Positions 16,265-24,562 of a stretch of 64,000 nt of DNA are shown one piece after another. The DNA lies in assembly GCA_945860385.1 (NCBI GenBank), contig CAMAQD010000013.1:1-64000 (forward strand), read 5' to 3'. The notes beneath the pieces are model-generated. The model had not been told where the DNA came from and made no database searches. It worked only from the letters and a program-made list of their open reading frames with translations. This DNA is from Flavobacterium psychrophilum (GTDB lineage: Bacteria > Bacteroidota > Bacteroidia > Flavobacteriales > Flavobacteriaceae). The stretch's first letter is position 1; the number at the start of each line of letters is the position of its first letter. The position numbers were made by a program, and so were the translations under genes.

Positions 16265-16924
16265 TCAATATTTAAATATTTGCTGTAAGCTAAAACCTTT
16301 TTTTTCTTTTAATTTATTCAAGATTTTCAAGAAAGCGATAGCGGTAATATAAGCATCTCCCAAGGCTGTATGTCGATCTTTTTTTGAAATGTCAAATTTA
16401 TCGGCAAGGTCATCTAAACTATAACTTTCTTTTCGAATAAGAAGTGGAGAGTAAATCAATGTTTTTTTATAAAGATGCGCAGTGTCTATAGTTTTGTTTT
16501 CTAATTTTGGCAAACCATTTCTTTCCAAAGCTGTATTGATCATCGTGATGTCAAAAAAGGTATGATGAGCCACTATAATTGAATTTCCTAAAAAATTAAG
16601 AAATTGTTGCAAACCTTCTAATTCGTTAGGACGATCAAGGACAGAAGCTCTTAAAATCCCATGAATTTGAGCTGTAGTCTTATTGTAATGTTCCTGCTGA
16701 ATGTAAATTTCCAAACTTTCCTGAATAGGAATTTTATAATTTTGCAATACAACTGCTCCTATACATAATATTCGGTCGTTTTCATAATCAAAACCAGTAG
16801 TCTCAGTATCTAAAACAACAAAGCGAGTTGAATCTATATCTCCTTGTATTTCATTGTCTAATGATTTATGAGACTTGCCTAAGAGTTCTACTATAAAAGT
16901 TTTTATTTTAGTTAAGAAGTCCAT
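16265..16924 (-). CDS. DnaQ-like 3'-5' exonuclease (DEDDh)
   Basis: A 219-residue stand-alone exonuclease of the Pol III epsilon superfamily. Motifs are visible in order: FVVLDTETTGFD (Asp39, Glu41), NSIIVAHHTFFD with the second acidic residue, and HTALGDAYITAIAFLKIL with the catalytic His and Asp. There is no polymerase or UvrC-like GIY-YIG domain. Its ATG overlaps the TAA of the DUF294 gene by one base (TAATG), so the pair is translationally coupled, a pairing seen in many bacteria. The substrate may be RNA or DNA; the DUF294 partner suggests nucleotide-signal regulation, which is inference. Confidence 0.85.
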   Translation of the reverse strand: MDFLTKIKTFIVELLGKSHKSLDNEIQGDIDSTRFVVLDTETTGFDYENDRILCIGAVVLQNYKIPIQESLEIYIQQEHYNKTTAQIHGILRASVLDRPNELEGLQQFLNFLGNSIIVAHHTFFDITMINTALERNGLPKLENKTIDTAHLYKKTLIYSPLLIRKESYSLDDLADKFDISKKDRHTALGDAYITAIAFLKILNKLKEKKGFSLQQIFKY

Positions 16925-18831
16925 TATAAAATGTTTGAAGCATTAAATCGAATTCGGATGATTTCTTGTAATTCCTTGATGGTTTTAAAGGTACTTTTTA
17001 GTTTTATTTTTTCGGCTTTAGATAACGTATCCAAAGAGATGAACTGCCCTGAATCATTGTGTAAAAGACCCTGATTAGTGCGGAATCGCAATAAAATCTT
17101 GTATGAAGACGCACACGAAATGTATAATTCACTATTTTGAGGTTCTAACTCTGCCAGTTTTTCAAATCGCTCTACGGTATTGCTGATGGATTTAACAGAA
17201 TGGTAGAGAATTAAAACTCTCGCAGCATCGGCAAGAGGCATTAGTGCTCGGTTTTTTATATTGAAAAAATCTTTGTTTGCACCATCTTGCTCCAACAAAA
17301 ATTCTCTAAAAAATCCTGTTGGCGACGGACTTTGTAAGGCACCACTAACCAAATGGATATAAAATGTTGGATTGGCTTTTACATCTTCAAAAATAAAATC
17401 AGACAAATTATTTACGAGTTCTTTATCTCCATAAACCAGGCTGTAGTCAAAAAATATAAAGGATAATAGCACTTCATTTTTTCCGGTATTGGTAATCCAA
17501 TGATGCACTTTATTTTTACATTCATTGAGACTCAAGCACCAATTGGGATTCGAAGCCATCATCTCGGCGGGACAATATTCATAACCTATTTCAAAAAGGC
17601 CTTTGTTGATTCGGGAAGCTAAATCTAAAAAATATTTTTTGGTTGTTTCTGCTAATTCTTCCGGAACATCTTCATAAACTATAGCATTATCTTGGTCGGT
17701 TTGTAATAATTGCTCACTTCGTCCTTGACTGCCCATGGCTAACCAAGAAAAATTTACAGGTGGTGGTGTATCCATTTTTTTTAGTACCATCGCAATTACT
17801 TGTTTGGTGCACGCATCATTCAATTCAGAAATTATTTTTGAAGTAAGCATCATCGGTATATTTTGCTCCAAATAGCCCTTCAACAATTGTGTAATATTTG
17901 CTCGAATAAGCTTTATCTTCTTGAATTTCTTAGCCCTTTTTATGGCTCGTAACAAAACTGCTGGGTTGTTGCCAATAGATACCATAACATCGTGTTTAGA
18001 CAACATTCCAACGGCTTTCGAATTTGTTGTTCCATCCACAGTAATGCATAAATGACTGATATCACTTTTCATCATGGCCATTTGAGCCTGAGTGATTGTC
18101 ATTTTTGTGGGATAAGTAATCACTGGCGAAGTCATTATTTCCAATGCTGGAGTAGTTATAGGAAATGCTCCTGTTACGATTTTGTTTCTTAAATCTTTGT
18201 CGGTAATAATGCCAATGGGAAGCGAATTTTCGACGATAAGAATGGCTCCCACATTTTTGTTGAGCATTATTTCAGCAACTTCTTTTGCGGTTGTTAATGG
18301 TGAACAACTTATTATTTTTTTTGAATATTTTACTTCTTGTAAGTCTAATAGTTTGGTGTCAACTTCAAGAGATTCATCACCATATAATTTGCCTCGATGG
18401 CTTTTAGAAAAAGGGTTTAATGTATTGGATGCAAAACTTTCTATTAAAAAATTTCCAACAGATTTATTTTCAAGAGCATAGGGCCTAAAAATGCTAATAG
18501 GAATAGCAAAAAGTATAGTTTCTTCATAGGTTCGGGCTTCCATTTTGTAGTTTTCATTGGCAATAAGAGGTCTTAAACCAAAAATATCACCTTCATCGCA
18601 CATATCCATAATATCGCTTTGTTGATCTACTCTCAGTGCCACAGCCCCTTTATTCACCACATAAAAACTGTCATGTGTTTCTTCGTTGACGGCAAAAACA
18701 ACACTATCTTTTTCCTTATAAATGATTGTTATTTGTTCCGAAATGATTTCTAAATCTCTTTGTTTTAAAAAACTAAAAGGAGGGAAGTTTTTAAGAAAGT
18801 CAGCAACTCTTTGTGAGATTGTATTTTTCAT
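16924..18831 (-). CDS. cNMP-binding / CBS / DUF294 nucleotidyltransferase-like protein
   Basis: A 635-residue cytosolic protein with three recognisable parts: a cyclic-nucleotide-binding-like domain (about 10-130), a CBS pair (about 170-290; TTAKEVAEIMLNKNVGAILIV and DISHLCITVDG), and a DUF294 GlnD-like nucleotidyltransferase domain with GSQGRSEQ (367-374) and DQDNA (379-383), followed by a helical C-terminal domain. The domain order matches the family that normally pairs with a DnaQ-like exonuclease, as here. Likely role: sensing adenine nucleotides and modifying or regulating a partner. In other bacteria the pair often lies near acs/actP, but not here. Confidence 0.88.
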   Translation of the reverse strand: MKNTISQRVADFLKNFPPFSFLKQRDLEIISEQITIIYKEKDSVVFAVNEETHDSFYVVNKGAVALRVDQQSDIMDMCDEGDIFGLRPLIANENYKMEARTYEETILFAIPISIFRPYALENKSVGNFLIESFASNTLNPFSKSHRGKLYGDESLEVDTKLLDLQEVKYSKKIISCSPLTTAKEVAEIMLNKNVGAILIVENSLPIGIITDKDLRNKIVTGAFPITTPALEIMTSPVITYPTKMTITQAQMAMMKSDISHLCITVDGTTNSKAVGMLSKHDVMVSIGNNPAVLLRAIKRAKKFKKIKLIRANITQLLKGYLEQNIPMMLTSKIISELNDACTKQVIAMVLKKMDTPPPVNFSWLAMGSQGRSEQLLQTDQDNAIVYEDVPEELAETTKKYFLDLASRINKGLFEIGYEYCPAEMMASNPNWCLSLNECKNKVHHWITNTGKNEVLLSFIFFDYSLVYGDKELVNNLSDFIFEDVKANPTFYIHLVSGALQSPSPTGFFREFLLEQDGANKDFFNIKNRALMPLADAARVLILYHSVKSISNTVERFEKLAELEPQNSELYISCASSYKILLRFRTNQGLLHNDSGQFISLDTLSKAEKIKLKSTFKTIKELQEIIRIRFNASNIL

Positions 18832-18868
18832 AGTGCTAATTTACAATAACTTAATGGTATAATTTAGA

Positions 18869-18894
18869 ATAAAAAAAGCCCCGAAAGGAGCTTT
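18869..18894 (-). terminator. Terminator of the terC gene
   Basis: On the minus strand AAAGCTCC, a short TTTC loop and GGGGCTTT form a hairpin with one mismatch running into a T-run (plus-strand A-run 18869-18877). It lies 13 nt past the terC stop. Confidence 0.75.
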
Positions 18895-18906
18895 AATTCA
18901 ATTATT

Positions 18907-19680
18907 TTATTTCTTTTTCTTATCGACTTTCATATTCAAAAACTCCACAAATAAGGAGAAGGAAATGGCAAAGTACAAATACCCTTTTTGCACTGGTGTA
19001 ACGTGTCCGCCAAAGATTAAGGCATTCGATAAATGAGCACTTTCGGTGATTAACATAAATCCGATTAAGATTAAAAACGATAATCCCAGAATTTGGATAG
19101 AGGGATGATTATTAACAAAAGTCCCAACCGGTACCGCAAATTGCATCATAATTAATACTGAAATAACCACTGCAGTAACCATAATATAAAGCGCACCTTC
19201 GACTCCGTTTGTCATCCCAACCGCTGTTAAAATACTATCAAATGAAAAAACTATATCAATCATAATGATTTGCAAAAGCACTCCCTGAAAGGATTTTGAG
19301 GCTGCCTTGCCGATTTCTTTTTCTTCTTCGCCTTTTTCATCCACTTTTTCGTGAATTTCTTTTGTGCTTTTATAAATCAGAAATAATCCACCTAATAATA
19401 GGATAAGACTTTGTCCTGTAACTCCAGCGGAAAACCAACTAAAATCAATATAAAACCAAGGCTTTTTCATTTGGATCAAAAAACTGATACCAAATAATAA
19501 CGCAATTCTCATAAACATGGCCAAAAACATACCAATTTTTGTAGCGCTTTTTCTTTTTTCCGGAGGTAATTTTCCAGTAACAATTGATATAAAAATGATG
19601 TTGTCAATTCCCAGTATAATTTCCAGAAAGGTCAATGTTAACAAAGCGATCCAAGCATCTGGATTTAAAAATACTTCCAT
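18907..19680 (-). CDS. TerC-family integral membrane protein
   Basis: A 257-residue inner-membrane protein with about seven hydrophobic helices. The family signatures are LEIILGIDNIIFISI near residue 20 and IVFSFDSILTAVGM near residue 145, each with an Asp inside a helix as expected for metal handling. Family members have been tied to tellurite resistance, and some to manganese export during secretion of proteins; the substrate here is not known. A charged cytosolic loop (EKVDEKGEEEKEIGK) lies between helices 3 and 4. It is monocistronic with a terminator 13 nt downstream. Confidence 0.85.
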   Translation of the reverse strand: MEVFLNPDAWIALLTLTFLEIILGIDNIIFISIVTGKLPPEKRKSATKIGMFLAMFMRIALLFGISFLIQMKKPWFYIDFSWFSAGVTGQSLILLLGGLFLIYKSTKEIHEKVDEKGEEEKEIGKAASKSFQGVLLQIIMIDIVFSFDSILTAVGMTNGVEGALYIMVTAVVISVLIMMQFAVPVGTFVNNHPSIQILGLSFLILIGFMLITESAHLSNALIFGGHVTPVQKGYLYFAISFSLFVEFLNMKVDKKKK

Positions 19681-19741
19681 GTTTTTTTGTTATAGGTTAT
19701 AAGTTTTGAGTTGTAAATCTAAGAAATCTGAAACTTGTAAT

Positions 19742-20119
19742 TTAATCAGCCATCTTTAAAACAGTTCCACGTTGTTTTTGGTCACTTCCCACAATTCCAA
19801 ATTCAAAGATATAGGAATTCTTGGTTGTAGTCAAAATTTTCATCGTAATTGCTTTTTCTTCTGCCATATTTTTCGGGTGAATTTTTTGTAAAATATATTC
19901 ACAATCGCTCACCCATCGGATGCTCGAAGTGTCGGTTTTACCTTCAAAAGTTTCAATTTCGATGTTGTCTTTGCGTTCAAAAATAGTAGTCTTTTTGATG
20001 CCATCGACTTCATATTCAAATTTGAATTTCCCGGTTTTAAAATCTTTGCAATTGCGCTCTGCATTATAGCAGGACAATAAAAGTAACAGTGGAATTAGGA
20101 AGATTATTTTTTTACTCAT
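19742..20119 (-). CDS. Hypothetical lipoprotein
   Basis: A 125-residue protein with a lipoprotein signal peptide (MSKKIIFLIPLLLLLSC, Cys17). The start at 20119 is preferred to an in-frame ATG at 20203, because the longer form would place the signal peptide inside the protein and start in a repeat element. The mature part (NCKDFKTGKFKFEYEVDGIKKTT ... CEYILQKIHPKNM) has two further Cys and a beta-strand pattern; it appears to be conserved in flavobacteria, but I know of no tested function. It follows the pentapeptide-repeat gene with a 129-bp gap that holds a CCACA-type repeat. Confidence 0.7.
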   Translation of the reverse strand: MSKKIIFLIPLLLLLSCYNAERNCKDFKTGKFKFEYEVDGIKKTTIFERKDNIEIETFEGKTDTSSIRWVSDCEYILQKIHPKNMAEEKAITMKILTTTKNSYIFEFGIVGSDQKQRGTVLKMAD

Positions 20120-20201
20120 AATTTTATTTGAAATTTGGTTTTCGAGAATCTTCGATTTCATATTATTTTTTAAATTTCTTTTTGCTTCAAATTGAGTATT
20201 C

Positions 20202-20246
20202 AACTTTGTGTGCTTTGCGCTAACCTTTGTGCAATTTGTGGTTAAA
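20202..20246. repeat. CCACA-headed intergenic repeat, copy A (degenerate)
   Basis: Read on the minus strand it begins TTAACCACAAATTGCACAAA and continues with GCGCAAAGCACACAAAG, that is, repeated (A/G)CACAAA-like words. It resembles the head of the hairpins at 29416-29467 and 36422-36480 and lies, like them, between genes. It has no long stem of its own. Confidence 0.45.
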
Positions 20247-20248
20247 CT

Positions 20249-20821
20249 TTATTCAATTTTAATGTCATACTTATCCAAAAGCCCCACAATTCCTTGGGTC
20301 GAAAACTTGGCTTTCCGCATCGGATTAAATTCAGGGTCAATCTTATAATTGTAAGCAGTTCTAAAATCGGCTCCAGCCAATTGCGTGTCATTGAAAATGG
20401 CGTTATCTAAATTACAATTTTCAAAACTCGAATTCGTGAGATTCGTTCCAATAAAGGAAACCTCTTTCATCGAACAAGTAGTAAATATTGTTTTCGGCAT
20501 TTTCTTGTTGGCAAAGGACGAATAATCTAAAACACAATCCTGAAAACTCACGCTGAACAAGAAATCGATACACAAATGGAATTGAATTCCTAACAATTTA
20601 CAATCTTTGAAATGCACTGTTTTCAAACTTGTACCTGTTAATTCTGTCATCGACAGATTGCAATCGATAAATTCGCAATCCATAAACGTGTTGTTGCAGA
20701 AATTACTATTCGAAAAATCACAATTCTTGAAAATGCAATCCTCAAACTCCCGATTATTGACTTTTTTGTCAATAAAAGAAACTTTTTCGAATGTTTTATG
20801 TGTGTGTATGAGGTTTTCCAT
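20249..20821 (-). CDS. Pentapeptide-repeat protein
   Basis: A 190-residue protein built almost entirely of pentapeptide repeats (FEDCIFKNCDFSNSNFCNNT, FMDCEFIDCNLSMTEL, SSFENCNLDNAIFNDT), predicting a right-handed quadrilateral beta-helix. It is rich in Cys at repeat-flanking positions. There is no signal peptide, so it acts in the cytosol. The size and fold are similar to Qnr/MfpA DNA-mimic proteins, but many pentapeptide proteins do other things and no gyrase role can be claimed. Its ATG overlaps the stop of the DUF6095 gene by one base. Confidence 0.85.
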   Translation of the reverse strand: MENLIHTHKTFEKVSFIDKKVNNREFEDCIFKNCDFSNSNFCNNTFMDCEFIDCNLSMTELTGTSLKTVHFKDCKLLGIQFHLCIDFLFSVSFQDCVLDYSSFANKKMPKTIFTTCSMKEVSFIGTNLTNSSFENCNLDNAIFNDTQLAGADFRTAYNYKIDPEFNPMRKAKFSTQGIVGLLDKYDIKIE

Positions 20822-21042
20822 TAATCGTTAAATAAACTTCGCATCATTGTTTTTAAACCCAAAAACATTAAATAAACAGCGCCAATACAAACGGCTATTC
20901 CGATTCCTAAAACCAAATAATGCCATACATTTTGCTTGTTCATTAGGGCATTATAAATCAAGGATGGACCAATAAAAAGCAAAGGCAAAGCCCAAGCTAA
21001 ATATTTTATGGATTTGGATAAAAGTTCTTTGTTAGTGGCCAT
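20821..21042 (-). CDS. DUF6095-family small membrane protein
   Basis: A 73-residue protein with two hydrophobic helices (YLAWALPLLFIGPSLIYNAL and HYLVLGIGIAVCIGAVYLMF) and a short basic or acidic end on each side. It fits DUF6095, a flavobacterial family of unknown function. It lies between murQ (44 nt upstream) and the pentapeptide gene (TAATG overlap), an order I believe is conserved in related genomes. Confidence 0.75.
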   Translation of the reverse strand: MATNKELLSKSIKYLAWALPLLFIGPSLIYNALMNKQNVWHYLVLGIGIAVCIGAVYLMFLGLKTMMRSLFND

Positions 21043-21086
21043 TTATGGTTTCAATTTTTGGAATTTGGAATTTTTAAATTGGTGAT

Positions 21087-21899
21087 TTATACCTGAAAAT
21101 TATCCACAGCTTTTCGAACACTTCCGTATTTTGCTAATAATTCAGATGCTTTTTCGTATGAAACAGGAATTTCGCCCATAATCATTTTCACGCCGCGATC
21201 TACGAGTTTGTTATTACTCAATTGCATATCGACCATTTTGTTGCCTTTCACTTTTCCCAATTGAATCATTGTGGCTGTCGAAATCATATTCAAGACTAAT
21301 TTTTGTGCGGTTCCGGCTTTCATTCTGGAACTTCCAGTAACGAATTCAGGACCTACAACAACATCTATCGGAAATTTTGCCGTTTGCGAAATTGGACTTC
21401 CTGCATTGCAGGAAATACTTCCCGTAATTATATTATTTTCGTTGCAAGCTGTTAAACCACCAATAACATAAGGAGTCGTTCCCGAAGCGGCGATTCCAAT
21501 CACGACATCATTCTCATTGATGTTGTGTTCTTTTAAGTCAATCCAAGCTTGGTTTTGATCGTCTTCGGCATTTTCTACTGCACGGCGGATGGCTTTGTCT
21601 CCACCAGCAATGATTCCGTTGACTAAATCGAAAGGAACACCGAATGTAGGTGGACATTCCGAAGCATCCACAACGCCTAAGCGTCCGGAAGTTCCTGCGC
21701 CAATGTAAAATAATCGACCGCCGAGTTTCATTTTGGCGACTGTTTGAGCAACCAATGCTTCGATTTGTGGCAAGGCTTTTTCTACAGCAAGTGGCACAGT
21801 TTTGTCTTCCTGATTAATATTGGACAATAATTCCTGAACGGACATTTTTTCTAAATGTTCGTATTTCGAGGATTGTTCGGTGGTTTTTGTAAAGCTCAT
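21087..21899 (-). CDS. murQ: N-acetylmuramic acid 6-phosphate etherase
   Basis: Cleaves the lactyl ether of MurNAc-6-phosphate to GlcNAc-6-phosphate and lactate in cell-wall recycling. The 270-residue protein has the SIS fold with FYIGAGTSGRLGVVDASECPPTFG (about 63-86) and the catalytic-region ASGTTPYVIGGL, ending shortly after the SIS domain, so it is somewhat shorter than E. coli MurQ (298). It is downstream of a CE2 esterase by 29 nt and upstream of DUF6095. No murP or anhMurNAc kinase is nearby. Confidence 0.93.
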   Translation of the reverse strand: MSFTKTTEQSSKYEHLEKMSVQELLSNINQEDKTVPLAVEKALPQIEALVAQTVAKMKLGGRLFYIGAGTSGRLGVVDASECPPTFGVPFDLVNGIIAGGDKAIRRAVENAEDDQNQAWIDLKEHNINENDVVIGIAASGTTPYVIGGLTACNENNIITGSISCNAGSPISQTAKFPIDVVVGPEFVTGSSRMKAGTAQKLVLNMISTATMIQLGKVKGNKMVDMQLSNNKLVDRGVKMIMGEIPVSYEKASELLAKYGSVRKAVDNFQV

Positions 21900-21928
21900 T
21901 TTTATATATTTTTAAAATATAAACTGTT

Positions 21929-23011
21929 TTACCATTTTATATTTTGGTCTATGAAGGCAATCAAACTATCTGCCATTGCTTTCTGCTCACTTATTTTTGG
22001 ATGACCAGGCGTATTTTTATACTCAAAGAAATGAGTGTATATTTTTTTGTCATTAATGTTTTCAATCGCTTTTTTGACATAATCTGGCCATTTTGAACCG
22101 TCTTTGGTAGCATCCATATTGCCTAGTGCACAAACAATCGAGGTGTTTGGATATTTTTGCCTAATCGATTTTACGAAGTTTTCATACGAATTTATAATAA
22201 AATCCTCGTTGGGTTTTTTACTTCCGAATTTACTTTTGAATTCTTCATGAGTAGGTTTGTTTACAAGCCAAGAGTCATTTTGAAATAGGTTAATAACAAC
22301 AATATCAGGAGTATAATTATTAAAATCCCATTTCGTGTTTTTATCATAAGGATTGGTTAAATCATAAATGTCAGGCATTATGGTCGGAAACCAACTCACC
22401 ATAATTCCAATACCGCTGGTAGCAATACAGGAGAATTGAGCATCAAAATGTCGGGCAGTAATCGCTCCGTAAGTTAAATAATGGTTTTCAAAATGTCCGG
22501 TTCCAGAGTCGTTCCCGTTTATGACTTCGTTCCCATAACCACAAGTAATGGAATCGCCATAAAACTCCATTTTCTTTTTTTTAGGTTTCGATTTAGCTAA
22601 AATTTTATCATTTTCATTGGTTTCAAATCCATAAAAAAAAGTTTGTCCTTTTCCCCATTCGGTGCGTTTATACAGTTGGATTTTGTGTTTTCCTTTACTT
22701 AAACCTGAAGCAAGAATGTATTTTTTTTTGTTGGTATCCAACTGAATTTTCGAAATTACTCTGTCGTCTAAAATTACATTGTAGTAATTAGCCGTATCCG
22801 CATCTTTCAGAATTGCCGAAATTTCTGAGCCTTTAAAATTAAGGCCAATAGCGGAACCTGACCAGTTTAACGAAGCGGTGCTATCACTAAAAGTGATTCT
22901 TCCTTCATACTGAATCTTTGGGCTATTAAAAGAAATTTTCTTTTTTTGAGCCGAAATTATTTTGGGGGCAAGAATTAGTAACGAAAGCAATACTAGAAAA
23001 TGAATTTTCAT
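21929..23011 (-). CDS. Secreted SGNH carbohydrate esterase, CE2-like
   Basis: A 360-residue protein with a signal peptide ending KIISAQ. The N-terminal beta-jelly-roll (about 28-140; ISFNSPKIQYEGRITFS) precedes an SGNH hydrolase domain with the nucleophile motif GDSITCGYGNE, the FQNDSW block and a C-terminal PGHPKISEQ with the catalytic His. The two-domain order is typical of CE2 acetyl-xylan/glucomannan esterases. The ATG at 23011 is chosen; the frame extends only to a TTG at 23017. It is in the murQ transcription unit, so acetylated wall or plant glycans are both possible substrates. Confidence 0.82.
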   Translation of the reverse strand: MKIHFLVLLSLLILAPKIISAQKKKISFNSPKIQYEGRITFSDSTASLNWSGSAIGLNFKGSEISAILKDADTANYYNVILDDRVISKIQLDTNKKKYILASGLSKGKHKIQLYKRTEWGKGQTFFYGFETNENDKILAKSKPKKKKMEFYGDSITCGYGNEVINGNDSGTGHFENHYLTYGAITARHFDAQFSCIATSGIGIMVSWFPTIMPDIYDLTNPYDKNTKWDFNNYTPDIVVINLFQNDSWLVNKPTHEEFKSKFGSKKPNEDFIINSYENFVKSIRQKYPNTSIVCALGNMDATKDGSKWPDYVKKAIENINDKKIYTHFFEYKNTPGHPKISEQKAMADSLIAFIDQNIKW

Positions 23012-23029
23012 AAACAAATTTTTTGAAAT

Positions 23030-23698
23030 TTATATAAAATACGCAAACACAATACCAAAAATAATCATAGAAATCTTGGCAATATTGAACTTGTGACCTT
23101 CGCTACTTTCAAAGATAATCGTGGACGAAATATGGAATAATATCCCAATTACGACAGCGGTTATTTCGGTGTAATAATCATTCAATATCGGCAAATATTC
23201 GGAAACAATGGTTCCCAACGGAGTCATAATAGCAAAGGTTAGCATAAAGGCAAAAATGGCTTTTTTGTCTAATTTGGCGTTGACAAAAAACAGTGTCAAG
23301 ATGATTGCTATTGGTAAGTGATGAATTGCAATTCCCAACGCTAAATTGTGATGATGACTTACAGGAAATCCTTCCAGAAAGGCGTGAATGCAAAGGCTGA
23401 CAAAAAGCAACCAAGGTATATGAGTCATAGTTTCGTGACCGTGAACGTGACCGTGTTCGGCACCTTTTGAGAAAAATTCTAAGATGATTTGGAATAAAAT
23501 TCCTGCCATAATAAAAAGCCCAACGTTGTGATTATGACTTTCGTATACTTCTGGTAATAAATGAATTACAGTTAGTGAAAGTAGAAATGAACCACTAAAA
23601 GCCAACAATAATTTAAGGTTAGTTTTGCTTTTTGGTTTTAAAAACAAAGCAATGCCATAACCAAGAAGAACAGAAAATAAAGGTAAAAGGTAGTTCAT
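23030..23698 (-). CDS. ZIP-family metal transporter
   Basis: A 222-residue inner-membrane protein with about seven helices. The TM4-like segment HAFLEGFPVSHHHNLALGIAIHHLP holds the His/Glu metal-binding signature of ZIP transporters, and a His-rich loop (EHGHVHGHE) precedes it. Zinc or iron uptake is the usual activity; the substrate cannot be told from sequence. It is the first gene of a run with the CE2 esterase (18-nt gap) and murQ. Confidence 0.85.
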   Translation of the reverse strand: MNYLLPLFSVLLGYGIALFLKPKSKTNLKLLLAFSGSFLLSLTVIHLLPEVYESHNHNVGLFIMAGILFQIILEFFSKGAEHGHVHGHETMTHIPWLLFVSLCIHAFLEGFPVSHHHNLALGIAIHHLPIAIILTLFFVNAKLDKKAIFAFMLTFAIMTPLGTIVSEYLPILNDYYTEITAVVIGILFHISSTIIFESSEGHKFNIAKISMIIFGIVFAYFI

Positions 23699-23750
23699 AT
23701 TTTGTCTGATCGTTTTATTAGTTGAACGGATAATCAGTTAACCAATTAAA

Positions 23751-24494
23751 CTATTTGAATATCATAATTAATCGTTCGCTATCGGTTTTATGGAATTTTT
23801 TGAGTTTGTAATCTCCAAAAATATCTAAAAGAAAAATACCCGCTTCTTCCATCATTTCTTCAAAATCTTTGAGGGTTAAGGCTTTTACTTTTTCGATAAA
23901 ATGAAATTTTTCGCCTTGGTCTTCAAAATCAATTTCCTTGTAAATATGTCCTTCACTAAAATATCGTTTGATGTGAAATTCAATTCCATCGACTGTTTTT
24001 ACTTCTTCCGGAACTAGACTGGCAATGACTTGATTTACATTCATAAAGTCGATTACGGCAAAACCGTGTTGGGTCAGACTTTCTTTCATTGCTTTCAACG
24101 TGGTCAGATTGTCTTGTTCATTTTCGAAATAACCAAAACTGGTAAACAAATTGAAAATGGCGTCAAATTTATCTTCAAAAGGCTCCCTCATGTCGTGAAC
24201 CTCAAAATGAAGGGAATTGTTTTTGTTTTTATTGGCTTCGGCAATACTATTTTCAGACAAATCAGCACCCACAACTTCATAACCCAATTGGTTCAGATAA
24301 ATGGAATGACGTCCTTTGCCACAAGCTAAATCCAGCACTTTCGCTTTCTCAGGAAGGTTGAGATAGTGCGTTAAATTGTCCATAAAAATCTGTGCTTCTC
24401 TATAATTTCGCTCTTTATAAAGGATGTGATAATATGGAGTGTCAAACCAAGAGGCGAACCAATTGTGAGTTTTGGGTTTTATCGAATTCGGCAT
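23751..24494 (-). CDS. Class I SAM-dependent methyltransferase
   Basis: A 247-residue cytosolic methyltransferase. Motif I is VLDLACGKGRHSIYL (about 58-72), followed by GYEVVGADLSENSI (motif II), HDMREPFEDKFDAIFNLFTSFGYF (motif IV) and a beta-rich C-terminus. The DMREPFEDKFDAIFNLFTSFGYF part is typical of small-molecule methyltransferases of the Methyltransf_25 group. Substrate unknown. It is divergent from the THUMP methyltransferase with a 68-bp gap. Confidence 0.82.
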   Translation of the reverse strand: MPNSIKPKTHNWFASWFDTPYYHILYKERNYREAQIFMDNLTHYLNLPEKAKVLDLACGKGRHSIYLNQLGYEVVGADLSENSIAEANKNKNNSLHFEVHDMREPFEDKFDAIFNLFTSFGYFENEQDNLTTLKAMKESLTQHGFAVIDFMNVNQVIASLVPEEVKTVDGIEFHIKRYFSEGHIYKEIDFEDQGEKFHFIEKVKALTLKDFEEMMEEAGIFLLDIFGDYKLKKFHKTDSERLIMIFK

Positions 24495-24533
24495 TTATTA
24501 TTTTTCTATTAATTCAAGTCAGCAAATTTAGTG

Positions 24534-24541
24534 TATTTTTG
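24534..24541 (+). promoter_or_regulatory. Possible -7 box of the THUMP methyltransferase gene
   Basis: TATTTTTG fits TAnnTTTG and lies 22 nt before the ATG at 24563. No TTG with correct spacing is seen. Confidence 0.4.
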
Positions 24542-24562
24542 CACCGAATACTTGATTTTACG

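Noticed and set aside
20249..20821. Pentapeptide-repeat protein as a Qnr quinolone-resistance gene.
   Set aside because: The fold is shared by many proteins; no Qnr-specific loops are evident and no evidence supports gyrase protection.
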